Shown piece after piece: positions 36,975 to 50,412 of a stretch of 64,000 nucleotides of DNA. The position numbers and the translations under genes are program-made. Below the pieces are notes generated by a model. It was given only the letters and a program-made list of their open reading frames with translations, was not told the origin of the DNA and made no database searches. Numbering within the stretch: position 1 is the stretch's first letter; every line of letters starts with the position of its first letter. The stretch spans positions 434,001 through 498,000 of the forward strand of contig JACATO010000648.1 in assembly GCA_018389105.1 (NCBI GenBank), read 5' to 3'. Source of the DNA: Nautilus pompilius (taxonomy: Eukaryota > Mollusca > Cephalopoda > Nautilida > Nautilidae).

Positions 36975-37413
36975 CACACAAATCCTACACAGCAGCCTTT
37001 AAACTGAAAGTGGTAAAATTTGCCAAGGAAAATAGAGGCTGCTGCTCACTGGCATCAGTAAAAAAATGTGCCAAGGAATGGTGCAAGAAAAAGGGATACT
37101 CTACACACAACAAAGAAAACTAGGGCGGCAAATCATTGGTGTATATCTCAATGGAAAAACAATGAGGACAGGTTAGAAGCGTATACATTGTCACAGACTT
37201 AACACTGTTCGTGAGAGATTAAAAGTGAAACAAATCGCCACTGAGTTGGGAGTAGAGACCTTTGTGGGCGGTCCATTGTGGTGTTTCTGCTTTATGCGTG
37301 GAAAAACTGCATAACAGGCAGCGCGCAACTGTATCACAGAAACTGCCTGAAGACCTCGAAGAGAAGGAAATGCAAACAGAAAGGGTGATTTTGTTGAAGG
37401 ATTACAGTAGAAT
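36975..37413 (+). mobile_element. pogo/Tigger-type transposon fragment, unit B
   Basis: The same DNA-binding-half remnant as in unit A: KSYTAAFKLKVVKFAKENRG, then KVKQIATELGVETF and TVSQKLPEDLEEKEMQ. It differs from unit A by a short indel after KKCAKEWC. The upstream A-run is shorter here. Confidence 0.68.
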
Positions 37414-39112
37414 TTCTTAATGCTAATGAATATGGCTTAAGATGACAAAACAGCATAATTGGAACCAACTGTAATAGAGGTTTCTGTCTGATTTCATTTT
37501 TTATGAAAAAAAATCAAGTTTGATGATTCAGACAGTGAAAGCAAAGTTCACCAATATCAAAAAATGAATGCTCCCACACTGACTGATTACCATTTACACT
37601 AGTGATAATGGAAAAGTAACTCTGTGTATCACATCAGACTACAGTAATTTGTTCGGAGTTCATATTTATTCAAAACCAAATTAGTTGTAATATCTATTTC
37701 AGTATATCTTATTGTCCAATAAGTCTGCTTAATATATTTGAATTACTAAGTTATTACCTCCCTTTACTCAGCAATAGTGCATGGTTTTGCTTATTGGTTG
37801 CTTATAAATCAGTCAATGATTTTCAAATGCTGAACATTAATAAGCAGTACACCTGTAAATTGTTTATAATAAAACAAAATTTCCCTATTCTTTGCCTACT
37901 TTAATATCTGCATATACAGATTAAGAAGCAACATCAATCTAGCTGCACTTATGCTTGGAGTAAACTCAATATCGAAATGCCATATGTACTTCAACAATTG
38001 TGTTAACATATAGCCTACAAATGCAGTTTCCACAGTGTCTACCTGATAAAGCCACACATCATTAATCAGTAGACTGGTATCTTTGTAGTCTGAATACCGT
38101 TTTCACAATGAAAGGTAATCTCTTTTTGAAGTCAGGTAAAAATCACAACCAAAATTGTTAAAGTACATAAAAAAAGTTATTTTGAGCACAATACAAGATT
38201 ATCGGAAATGCTTATTTTTCCACATTTCTGTTTGAGAATTTCTTTTTAAAGATATAAATGAAATGAGAAGTTGATTTTCATCTCTAGATATGTATATTTT
38301 CAACAGTTATCTCTCTTGTTAAATCCAATATTCATACGGAAATCTAATCAATGACGATTTACTTTTCAAAAAGATTCCTTAAGCCTAAAAAAAGCCACAA
38401 GGAAACGTAGAAAACTTATTCACTGGGTGTCAGAGTGGAGCTATCAGAACAAAACAAAGCTTAAGTAATGCGTGCCTTATTTATCTCAGTGGGGATGTAC
38501 AGGTAAACAGAACATATAGAAAAATAGGGCAGGGGATATTCCATCCGTGCTGTTCCAAAGCCACAGCGCAGGTGAGTCAGGTACCACTACTTAAAGCAGA
38601 AAATATGCAAACTTTAAATCTGATGATGTGATTTCAGTGAGGATAAAGCTCGGGTAGAAAGACCCGAGTGTAAAAATGTCATTCTTTTGGTAAAGTAAAC
38701 TTTGGACGTTTGCTAAATAGAGACACACAAACAATATGACAGATGAATAAAAGCCATACAAGAGGTGCCAGGATTTTGAAACATCTCCATACTACTTTTG
38801 TAGGCTACTTGAAGAAAACATCGCCCAACAATTTTTAAACGGAATCTTATGTATACTACATTTACATACAAAATCTGGTCAGAATTTGTAAGTTCTGAGA
38901 ATGGTTAATTAAACAACCTGATATTGTTACCTTTACTGAGGACAAAACGTACAATAGAGAACGCAACAGATGTCAAACCAAATGACATCGATTATAGCCT
39001 CATCTCGTTGTTAAAATTGACAACTCTACTCATGTGATGACCGGTTGCTGGTGTTCCTTATGTGTCTGTTTCTTAATAAAAATTAGGACCCATTCTGATT
39101 TAAATTAAAGCA

Positions 39113-39306
39113 CGTTTTGTTGGATTTGGTCCTCGATCCATACATCGAGAAAATGTTCCATCAGCTCCATTACATTACCTCTCGCCTTCATAATTGGTAC
39201 AGCACATCCTGGCGATGCACTTTTAATATCGGCGTTGTTGTGACCTGAGGAAAGGTGCCTTTCCACAATGTCCAGTTTTCTTTCCATGCTTATAGCTTGC
39301 CTACCT
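39113..39306 (-). mobile_element. Tigger-like transposase N-terminus fragment, unit B
   Basis: Minus strand: AISMERKLDIVERHLSSG joins through a deletion to NNADIKSASPGCAVPIMKAR and MELMEHFLDVWIEDQ. The deletion relative to unit A removes the SVRTFLN segment. It is a fragment with no catalytic domain. Confidence 0.6.
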
Positions 39307-39516
39307 GGTGATGTTGAGCCAATAATACTGAGTAAATTGAGACACACGGAGCAAAGCTGACCATTATGTGAGATGAATAGTGTACAGTAGGTAAATCAGT
39401 GCACACGCCCAGTAATTCAAGATTGTGTAACTGCTCTTTGTTTCTATAATGAAAGAAAAACAGATTAAATTAATTCTCAGCTTAGATGTAGCTACAAGAA
39501 CATGAAATCATAAGTA

Positions 39517-40683
39517 TTAGGGTGTTACAAACGTTTTGTTGGATTTTTTAACGCAACGAGACTTCATGTCATTGCTGAACGTGAAGAAGTTTATTAGTCA
39601 AAGTTAGTTCCATTACAATCAATACACTTCTGCAAACGAGAAATCTGGAGTCGATAAACTGTCGGGAGGCAGTTTCTATTGCTGCTTCGTTGGAGGAAGA
39701 TTTCATACGAAGGAAGCTGTCGAGGTGTTTGAAAAGGTGGTAGTCTGTGCGAGAAAGGTCTGGTGAATAGGCTGGGTGAGGGAGAACTTTGTACCCCAAC
39801 CTATTCAGTTTCTGAAGAGTCACCTTTGCAACACAAGGAAGAGAATTTTCGTGGAGCAGGAATGGGCCTCTTCAATGCACCAATGCCAGCTGTCGTTGGG
39901 AGAGTTTCTGATTAACGACGTTTAATTCATGACAGTACCTCTCAGCTGTGATAGTTTTGCCAGGTTGTTTAAAGATATAGTTGATGACACCAGTTGCAGT
40001 CCACCTGACATTGACCATGACCTTAAGTGAGTGGAGACTAATTTTTGGAATGTGGTTAGCCACCTTGTCTCTATTGAACCACTGTGCTCATCGTTTGCAA
40101 TTGTTGTAGAGGATCACATAATAATTCGGTCAAGCAATGGGTCGTCTTGGTTTCTTATGACAACCGAAGACAGATCTCCAATCGACGATTTTGTTGTTTT
40201 TCATTTGGCTCGTGAGGCATCCACTTGTCCAGCACTTGCCAATTGTCAAAATGCAATAGCTTTTCACACTTGGAGCTCAACTGAGGCTTTCAGACAGTCA
40301 ACGATGTCCACTACGTTCCTTATCTTCGAGGCTCACATCTCCTGATTGAAATTTTGTAAACCATCCTTCTACTGTGCGCTCATTTGCTGTGCCCTCGCCC
40401 CATGATCGATTAATGTTAGGAATTGCCTCGCTTACTTTGTGGTCAGGTTTGACCTCGTGAAGCAAAATCACACGAAAAACATTTACATCCATGCTTCACT
40501 CAGAACCCTGAAACAAACATCCATTTTATGATTTTTGGAAAAGGTAAGTTTTGCATGATGTTTGGTAAAGCACACGCTACAAGACAGTACATGACTTATC
40601 TACATACAGCTTCACAAGCATGCAAAAAACGAACTCCTAATTAACATAATATAAAAACCGACAACACTTCTGTATCAACCTAA
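39517..40683 (-). mobile_element. mariner transposon, broken, unit B
   Basis: The same insertion as in unit A, with identical TA-flanked ends, 1,167 bp. It retains about 42 bases (around 40,230-40,275) that unit A lost. Transposase pieces lie at 39,569-40,063 (YSPDLSRTDYHLFKHLDSFL; MANHIPKISLHSLKVMVNV) and 40,298-40,492 (FRVILLHEVKPDHKVSEAIP). The frame is interrupted. Its right end is 35 bp upstream of the unit B start codon. Confidence 0.88.
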
Positions 40684-40718
40684 TACTTGGTATGAAAATT
40701 CTTTTCCAGGTTGGAAAC

Positions 40719-43700
40719 ATGGACTCTCCTTCTAAAATGTGGTTTTGTTGCTTTTTGCTGAACATCCCTCAATTCACAATTACTGTAGGTAAGTGGTGAC
40801 CATCTCATTTTTTACTGCCCAATTTTCACACCACAGCAAAGTTTATAACATTAACTTATGCAGGAGTCCATCATTACCCTCCTGCATTAGCAGTGAAATG
40901 ACTAGCTATCCAACCTGTGCTCAGCGACTGTTTCCTGTCAAATTCATCATTGGATCAGATTGACTGACTGCATTTATATATTTAGATGGTGCATGTGTCT
41001 CTCAGCTGGTCTTGGCCATGGGAGCTGTCAGTTTGTACATTTTTGGACGTCTTATATGTCAACCGAAACTTTACTTCTTTTCACAAACATTCAGCTCAAG
41101 TCAGCACATTAAGTATCCATCACAGGAAGCTGCTCCTAGAGAACAGGGTGAGGTGGTCAGCTGCAAGTACAGTGCAGAAAGAATCTACTGGAGTCCTTTA
41201 TTTTTTTTAGATGTGAGTGGAATATGGCACAAAGGGTTGATGGAAATGATCGAACCCTTAGCTCAGTGTATCACTGCCATATCCAGTTAAATCTAAAAAG
41301 TATCCAAAACCTTAGCTATCAATGAGTCACATGTTCAAGACCACAGTCACCCTTGGAAGCCAGCAGTAAATCAATCTAGAAACATTCAGCGTTGAGGCCC
41401 TAACCAGAACGTCAGTCAGGAGAACCAAAACACTTTTTCGTTAGCTGTGTATTATAAAGAAAAATTAATCATGAGATCGCCACGTTACTGTCCTATAATG
41501 TACTGTGGGCACGGACATTGACACCAGCTCTCTCAGGCCAACGAAACCCATGCAGGTTCCTCAAGGGCCAATGACCTCTGATTAAAAGATTTACAAATTT
41601 TAAAAATACATTTTATCTCTAAATTGGATTTTAAAAAAAATGTATTTTTTTTTTCATTATTTTCTGTGTTTTAGATGTAAATGTGGCTGCAGCAGCAAAT
41701 GGAGGACAATGTACAGGTTCATCTGCCTTTTACAATGAAAACTTTAATTGCTCAAAGGCTGTTGATGGAAAGATAACTTACAGATATGAATGGGCGACGT
41801 TCAGAGAAGCAATCGGTTCATGGATCAACATCCGTTTTAATTCAACCTACTACATAGTGAAGGCAAGAATAATGCAGCGGGCAGGAAGAGATGACCAGTC
41901 CAAAGATGTGGATCTGTCCTTCAGTGATGGTTCAAAACAAAGGGTAACAAACACTTTACATATCTAATCCTTTCAGTAAATAAATTGTACAATAGAAATG
42001 GAAGAATATAGACTGCAGGCAAAAACTATACTGTTGTTCAACACAATAATAAATTTATTTTTTCATAATAAACAATAGGCTACAATACAATATTTAAACA
42101 TTAGTTTTATGATTGATCAGTCATTTATTGTGTTAAATAATATTCTGTATTCAAAATGTATTTCAAAACATACATTTATTAAAGCTAAGTGTTTATTCCA
42201 TAGTTGCATCTGTATGTGAAATTGCTACAAATGTGAGAACAAGATTTAACTGCCATGACCTTAGAAATGTCAAGAGGCAGTTCAGTATTTTGTTAAATAA
42301 CTTACGGGCACCACTGTAGATTGCAGTTCAATATTATACTAAGCTAAGATCATATTTTTTGTGTGCTTCCCCTGTTATACAGCAACAAACCATAGGAATG
42401 CAGTCACTTTATAAAATATTCTACCAATGATTCTCCATCTTCTGCTGCTGCTGTAAGACTAATATTTGCTTTTAAAAGCAAGGATTTTATTTGTTTCATA
42501 TGCTACTATTTTTATATTTTTTATAAAGGTAAATCTTACAAATGATAAATGGCCATGTCCAAACCTTGATTCCAGTGGTCAATGGTCCATTCTCGTCATT
42601 GTTACTTTTCCTTATTATCTGAAAGTATTCTCATATGCTCAAATACCTACTACATAAAACTGTTCTAGCATAAATATGACATTCTTATGGCAATTTACAG
42701 CAGGTAATCAAACTGATTATTCAGATATTCTTCTGGAACATACAACTATCAGGGAAACAATCAATAATATTCAAAAATCATTGAGAAGTTGTCATGGGTA
42801 TCATGTCAAGTTAAACGGGCAGATATGAAAACAGATTTTGTTTAATTTCTAAGATGATTCAGAACTGTTGGCCATGTCTGTTCAGTTAGATGAATGCAAG
42901 ATCTGTACTTGGATGAATTAGGCTGACTGTAATAAAAAGGGAAAATAAGAAAAATTTAGTACACAAAACAAGCTAAAATCAGTGGTTCCTCTAATTTCAG
43001 TGTTTATCAAGATACAAGTCATTTATTTTCAAACAAAAGTACCAAGGGTTCAAGGAAACCTACTTAACAGGTGTAGACATAGTTTGCTTGACATACCAAA
43101 AACATGCCTCTCCCATCCCTCCACCCTACTGGGATAACAAGACTTGTAACCATTTGTTCATCCTGTGACTTCATCTACACAAGCTGCAAGTTTAATGAAC
43201 TCTATCAGTAACTGACTATACATTCGGATTCTGCTCTCATACTTAGACCAGAATGTACTAAGGGATATAAACGGAATCAATACTCTAAATACTCCTTCGC
43301 TGAGAATAAATTAGAATTTACCTTTCATGCCCTTCCATCTTTTATTTGTTAAAAAACAGAAGCTAACAGGTTAAATTTATTCTGATTACCTATGGAGAGT
43401 CACATATGGATTGAAAAATAATTTTCTGTTTCTACAGAGATAGAATAGAAACTGTAAACATAAATGGACAAACTAAGCAGTCAGTGATATCCTCGTGTTT
43501 TTAGTGCATTCCACTGAATATAGTAAATTTAATTATTCATCATTTTCTGTTCCCATACTTTATTTTCGTTGAAATTTTATTAAATTATGATTGCATGTCA
43601 AATGAAATATGATTGGAAAATTTTTTTACATGTTATAGTTTGTTAGCTTTTGGTAAATAAATCAAATATTCAGTTTTTCAAAATTCTAAAAATGTAAGAA

Positions 43701-46700
43701 AATGTCTAAAATTAATCAAAACAGCAGTAAAAATATGCCAAATCACTTTGACATTGCTTTGAAACAAGTTTTATCTTCAGGTAAAAGTATTTCCAGATTC
43801 TGTTGATTAACAGAAAATAAAACTTTCATTCGAGTGTTCAAGGTCATTGTGGCAATGAAACGTTTTTGAAGCTGCATTACCAGGGTTGAACATTGATGAT
43901 TCCTCAGAAAACTCCTTATGGAAAGTTGGCTATTTGACCACGGTTTCATTTTAAGAAAAAACTGCAATCTCTAGATATGGTAGAATATTCTGGACATCTG
44001 TCCATTTGGCACAACACTGATTATATTTGCTATCACTTATAAATATCAGCTTCAGTACATGGACTAATCATATGTAAATAAGTTTTCTTCTTCCTTCAGA
44101 TTCGCCTGACAAGAAACAATGGCAGTACCTCCAAAGCTGCTGCTGTTTGGGATACTTTCAACCTGGTTCCTGTGGTAGCTAATAGTGTGAACCTCACAGT
44201 GGTGTCTGTCTATACAAATTACTATATTGGATTTCGAGAAATTGAGTTCTACGCTACACGTAAGTACCAAGCAAACCTGTAGCAGAGTTTACAGTTGTTG
44301 TTTACATTCAAAAACATGATGATGAAATGGCTGGATAAATTAAAATAAACAACCCACTGAAATAGCTTTTAAACTGGCTGACACAGTCACTAGTAACAGC
44401 ACCTACAGTAGGTCATTTACTTTGCTGCTCCTGCTCTTATTTTGTTATGAAACAACCCACATTTCATCATGGAGCCTTGAAAATGGTTTGCAGAATTCAC
44501 AATTAATAATGTTCTCTATTTGCTAATAACTACCATATGTTTTGGACTCTACACATTCAAACTCCTGGATCATTTCCAATGCTGCTGCTTCATTCCAGCT
44601 TCAAGTACATACACGTGAGAGTAAACTATGTAATAAATATTAAAATCACTCTAAATTGGTCAATAGATGGATGTTATCCTCTTCAGAATTGAAAGTTTAA
44701 AATAGAAAAATATGGCAGTAGAGACCAGAAAATGAGGGGGGGGGGGAATAATTCAATTTAAGCAAAATCTATTGTCAATCAAAACAGGAAATGCAGAAAC
44801 AGTCAAAACTTCTGAAGAACCACCAGTAGACAACAATTAGAACAGCAACAGCAAAGAGCTGAGGGGAGAGAAAGAAAGAATATATGTAGTAAAAGGAGGA
44901 GTTTTCTACTCTTTATGGTCAGATATATGGAATCCGATAATTAACCATTCTGGTGGGTTTTAATATCAAATCTCAACAGCAACTGGCTACTGCCTCTGAT
45001 CACCTCCCTTTGCTTTTGTTACTTTTCTCAGATTTGGTTCTGTGCAGTTTGATGATGATGATAGCTGATGGATTTGACCCTCTCAAGTCTCTCTGAAGTG
45101 TTTATTACCAAACACATTTAACAAACCTCTAGTTTTATAGAGAATCAGTTTAGATTAGTTCAGTTGTTAAATGGAGGCAGGTGCTATGGGTCTCCAGGGA
45201 AGACAGGTGACCAACAACACAACTTTTATCATTAGTACCTTGTCTTGACAGTAATTTATACCACAAATTGATATTCAGATTGTCAGATTTATCTCACCTG
45301 CTTGAATGCTATTATCTACTTGTATGTGTGGTAAGTAAATACTTCATTCTCATAGATCAGTGTACCTCATGGAATAAAATTAATATCACCAGATTCTATA
45401 CAGAATTACTAATCTATAATCATAAATGCATTCATCATTAAACTATGTGCTAATGTGACAAGCAGCTGATATTTTTTAAAGGAACAAGATTAACACAAGG
45501 CATTTACTTATCTTCTGATATTATTCAGCAGTTAGTAACCTGCAATGGAAAATGTATAAAATGGTTATTGAAATGACAATCATTGTAAATCTTGTGGGTT
45601 AGATGCATGATTAATACTTCATACATTAAATGCTGCTCGCAAGACATTAAATATGCATCTGTGATAGACTCTTCACATCCTATTGCAAAAGATGAGATAG
45701 TTCAGATACTGAAGAGTTCACCTTCTGTACATTAGGCCTGATCTGATACTAAAGATCAGCCATCAGGTTTGAAGTTGGGCTTATGGTGGCCAAAAAGAGA
45801 ATTCACTTGAATTATCCCTGACATATTGCAAACATACAGCATCATGGTGAGGTTTGGCTTGGTGATCATTGAACACTGGTTAATGACAAGTGGGTAATTA
45901 ATTATCCAATTTAGGATGCTCATCAGGCTGAATTTAAAATTTCAGGCATGGTGAATAGATGATGATTACATTGATTAGATCTGATCCATACACACACTGA
46001 TGTAGCAACCTCAACAAACAATATCCCACCAATGTTTTCCTGATTGCCCATATGTTTTGCCAAATTTTAATTAGACCAATGAAATCAACCTCTATGTTCT
46101 TAATTACAAGAACTAGCCTAGTTCTTATGTTGATCCAACAACCCCTGATGTAACATATGCCAAATGGTGTGATATCCAAACAGATTCTGGACACAAATCT
46201 GATAAGAGAACATGTTGCAGGATTTCAATAGATTCTTTAGGTTTGGGTCATTGGTGAAAGTGGATAAATAGAGGACCCATCTTATCTAGAAGTCATTTAC
46301 AGATGACTGGAAACATATGAAGACTTAGCTGGAACAGCACAATTATTGGTGGCTAAGAATTTGCAGAGATTCATTGTCTCAAATGAGATGGGATTATTGA
46401 TAACACGAGTGTCAGTTTACCTCCCTTCAAAAGAGTATATTAATCCAAACACATGATGCTTACCAGAGATAATGATTTCTATCAGAACAAAAGAAAACAC
46501 TTATTTTGTTCCTGATTTCATTTTTCAACATGTCTATTTCCCATCCAGATGCCTCATTGAAAGGTGTCCCCTGTGCCTAGTGTTTTTATTCTTAGGCTTG
46601 TGTTAAAAGGTGATCATGTCAAAAGGAATCCGGACTATACTGGTGTCTTTAGAGAAAGAGGAAAGAGGATGAACAATCATCACTGCAGTTCTAGTAAGCC

Positions 46701-47624
46701 TGTTGCTGTTGCACCATTTTGGCATAAACAAATGGAAACCCTCTCATAGCTGTCTGCCTGCATCTTTGCTTGTTATCTCTAAATTATCATCCAGTTTTCC
46801 AGAGTCAAAATGGGTGATAATGAAAACACGGGACATTTTGTGATAAAGTAGTGTTCTAAAACAAAAGAAAATCAAACTTTGTCCATTATTCTTTGTTCTT
46901 TGAAAACCATAACCAAATTTGACTAATTTTTTAAAAACTTGGAAAATATTTCATTAAATTTTGTTTTTAAAATCTATAATAATATTTATTATAAAGAAAA
47001 TAGTAGATGATTTGCTTTGTAACAGATATACATTCCTGTATCTGGTTGTCACATTGATTTCTTTGTTTTTGTTGTAGTTCTTGTATGAAACATTAACTTT
47101 TCCATTTCCACATTTGGCTAACACCCTGACATAGAAGGATTACATATTTTCTGTTTTGTATTTATGAAGGACAGTGTTATGTTAAGATGGTGCTTTTGAT
47201 TATTTCATATTAACCATTGCAAGTGACAATGGCACCAATGTCTCTGAAGCTATGACAGAAAGTGGATACGTAAATAAAACCACTGTCCATGCTGTGAAAT
47301 GTGTTATATCATTCATGAATTTGTTTTCAAACTATCCACATTTCCCTTTCTTTTCCAGATTTCTCAAAAATCATGGAGGCTGTCTTGTTCAGCAATAACT
47401 CTATTAACTGTCCCTCTCAGGACAGCTTCTCCGTAACACCTAGGGATACAGCCATCAAAATGAACACCTCTCACTCCTGTGCTCTACAGTGTATAAACAT
47501 TAGGGAGTGCATTGGATTTAAGGCAGATACCACATGCATCACTATTCAAAGAAATGAGAGAAGAGATGTCTGTCTGCCATCAAGAAGTACGATGTGCAAA
47601 TTGCACTATAAAAATATCCCGTAG
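40719..47624 (+). CDS. Secreted F5/8C (discoidin/fucolectin-like) + PAN-domain protein, unit B
   Basis: Four exons in phase: 40,719-40,788, 41,675-41,943, 44,100-44,259 and 47,359-47,624, giving 254 residues. Exon 1 is a signal peptide (MDSPSKMWFCCFLLNIPQ...). Exons 2-3 encode a galactose-binding-like beta-sandwich: DVNVAAAANGGQCTGSS start, NCSKAVDG, EWATFREAIGSWINIRFNST, YYIVKARIMQR, DVDLSFSDGSKQRIRL, and the closing YIGFREIEFYAT typical of F5/8C domains. Exon 4 is a compact PAN/apple-like domain with seven cysteines (SCALQCINIRECIGF ... TTCITI ... DVCLPS ... MCKLHY). Several N-glycosylation sequons occur. Such proteins bind sugars or surface ligands outside the cell; ligand and role here are unknown. 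Splice sites are GT-AG, and AATAAA follows the stop. Mature exons differ from unit A at 44 codons by replacement and 3 by silent change, while the signal exon is identical. Confidence 0.8.
40789..41674. other. Intron 1 of the unit B F5/8C gene
   Basis: Donor GTAAGT, acceptor TTTTAG. Nearly identical to intron 1 in unit A, with only scattered single changes and short indels. Confidence 0.6.
41944..44099. other. Intron 2 of the unit B F5/8C gene
   Basis: The first ~150 bases differ from unit A at roughly ten positions; the remainder is close to identical except a small cluster around 43,870-43,970. No gene was seen inside. Confidence 0.6.
44260..47358. other. Intron 3 of the unit B F5/8C gene
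   Basis: Donor GTAAGT, acceptor ccctttcttttccag. Open frames at 45,934-46,194 (minus) and 46,564-46,749 have no recognisable content. Confidence 0.6.
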
Positions 47625-47646
47625 AGCAAATTAAAACAAACATCAT

Positions 47647-47652
47647 AATAAA
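47647..47652 (+). promoter_or_regulatory. Polyadenylation signal, unit B F5/8C gene
   Basis: AATAAA starts 23 bases after the stop codon, as in unit A. Confidence 0.55.
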
Positions 47653-49610
47653 ATTTGCTGATTTTTTCAGGCATAAATCGTATTATCAACTTTCAGAAAA
47701 AAAAAAAAAAAAAAACAAATGCTCATTTTAAAGATTAACACTAAACAGACTATGACTTGACTTGATTGGTTATTTTAAAATGTAAAAGTATGCATACAAT
47801 TATTATTAAAATTATGTACACGTTGTTGTTGTTCTGGGTATTTAGAAACATTCAAGTTCTCGTTCAGTAGGTTAACTAGATTACAAAATGGACCATGGGC
47901 ATTGTATGATTGATCGGATATAGGTTTGTGTGGAAAGGAGCAAGGCAATTTTATTTATCAACATCAAAATGGGTTCAACTACTCCATAAAAGCACTCAGA
48001 TACATACAACAGCCTCTGATGCAAAAAATCTTAGTTAGACAAGGAAGACTCGATTATGTCAACTCCCTGTTTTCCATTTAAACCATGTAGCCATTGCATT
48101 TTTAAATCTATTTTAAGTGTGCTCCATCACCAAAGCATTCTTGTGTACTTTTGCTCGCCTGTCACTGCCTAAAATAACACTTGCAAGCTTGATTTAAAAT
48201 TCAACTAGATTTATCCTAATTTAGCAAGTTTTTACTTCACTTCTATACAGCTCGCCTTAATGTGTTTAACCCTTGTACTCCAATTTCCTTTCATCTTAAT
48301 ATAAAGTTGTTATGGATCCACTTCCACTAAAGTCAAAAATTTTTGCTTTTCCCTCCATTAAACACAGGTGAGGAGAAACTCGTACAATCAGACAAATTAT
48401 AAACCTCTATAGTACCACCATTACATGAATAGTATGCACAATTGTAGTCTGGTAATGAAAGAAAGAGTAGAATGTTTTGACAGGAAACATCTTAATCACA
48501 TTTTAGAATGAATTAAAACAAGTTATTTTTGTGGGAATGGATGAAATCTGACATTAGTGAATTTTGGACAATCATTGCTGTGCCATCAAAACAATTAGCT
48601 ACAGTCATCTGTATGTCATTTTCCATGAATGAGAAAGAACAAATAGACTGTCTTTACACAGTCTGGACTGACATTTACCATTTCCATATCTAACTGCCAA
48701 GTTATTAAAGATGAAGTGCAACTTTTGTGCAGTGAGCTCTATTGATTAGTTCTATGCTATGTGAACTTTCCTTATTTAGAAAGGTATACAGAGTTGAGAC
48801 AGTCAATAAATACAGCCCCCAGACTAACATTAATGATGGCTCAAGAAGAAAAACAGAAAACCTAAATAATTTAGAAAAAGAATTACCATTTGTAAATGGA
48901 AGTAAAGGTTTGTGGGTAGTTTGAAAAAAATGTGTTCTAGTAGCATTTTCCAGAAACCTTTACAGAACTAAACAAAAGAGAAAAGCATTAATGTATTGAG
49001 GTAAAAGTGGTGGATTTCAAATAGTTTGGAATGAAAGGTATGTATGTCACTGTTCATAATTGTCAATCTTTGCGGATGGACAAAGAGCCTTAAAATTTGA
49101 ATGTTTAGCTTCAGCTATTTAAAAGGTGCCTCGCACGTGGAGAGTAATCTCCCGTGGCTGTTTGTCATCTTTCACTGATAAGCTTAGAGGAAGAAGCTAT
49201 GAACAATGCTTATGTTAAAAATATATCAATTAAACCAAAGAGCTGATGCTGTTGTCATTAGCTGAAAATGAAATGAGGCACCCAGTTAACAGTGTATTTC
49301 TACCTTTGCCATTGCTGAGTGCTGAAGGTCAAAATTCTCTGCAACCTAACAACCTCTACACTGCTGCAGTTATCTTAGAAACATCAGCAGTGAAAACAAA
49401 GCTTTAGGTGACATCTATGGTTGGCTTTAACAATTTCATCTCTTCAGATAGTAAATATTATTGAAGCTGTTGTCCATGCTTCATTAACAATGGTGCAGCA
49501 CTTCATCTAGAACTTCTTGCACCTATGTTTTGCTTTGCTTGCTATATATACAACAATTTTAGTAAAATGAATAGATTCTGTTGCTTAACTTGCTGCACTG
49601 TATTAATTTA

Positions 49611-50412
49611 GGGACAGGAGCCACACTTCTGGAGCTGACTGAAAAGCTATCCTCATTTAAGGACAAACTGAAGTTGTGGAAGGTAAAATAGAGGGGAAAG
49701 ACCCATTTTGTCCTATCCTTAAAGTTTCTGTTAGAGGACTTTGAGGGAAATGCATCCCCATCGTTTGAGGACATCTGAGGTGGTATTTTGGAGCACCTGA
49801 ATAATCTCAGAAAAGAATTTGAGCACTAAATTCCTGCTGAAGATACAAAGAAGTACATGTGGGTTCGAAAACCTTTCAGTTTTAAAGTGATAGATTTGCC
49901 AGACAACAGCACTCCTGGACTGCAGGAACAATTGCTAGAAATACAACATGATGGAATACTGTGCCATAACAACAATCAGCAATTCCTCAGTACTTTTTGG
50001 GTCACCCACTATGACAAAAAACCAATTGTTGCTGCAGAAGCCGTCGAGGTCTTCCTGCCATTCACGACCACACACCTTTGAGAGGCAGGATTTTCAACAT
50101 TAGCACAGACGACGACGAAGCTTCGCAGCAGGCAGGATCTGCATTACAGCCTCTCTAACATAACACCTCCTTTTGAAGACATAGTGAGGAACAGACAAAG
50201 TCATCCCTCTCATTAGTTGTAGACTGGGAAAGAGTTTACATTTTCATTCAGTTGCATTATACTTTTCTATATGAATTTTACACTGACCTTGTATCAAACA
50301 ATAAACACTAACCATTAAATCACCGTGTTTACTTACCTTCATACTTCCTGGTCACAAGCGTCGCTTAATAGTCTGGTGTGGGGTTGGGTCAAAAAACGTT
50401 TAAGAAACACTG
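49611..50412 (+). mobile_element. hAT transposon, 3' part, unit B
   Basis: The copy of the 26,659-27,462 remnant: SSFKDKLKLWK, DLPDNSTPGLQEQLLEIQHD, VEVFLPFTTTHL, EAGFSTLAQTTTKLRSRQDL, ending in TTTAAGAAACACTG. It has the same breaks as unit A and lacks the 5' half. Confidence 0.8.
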
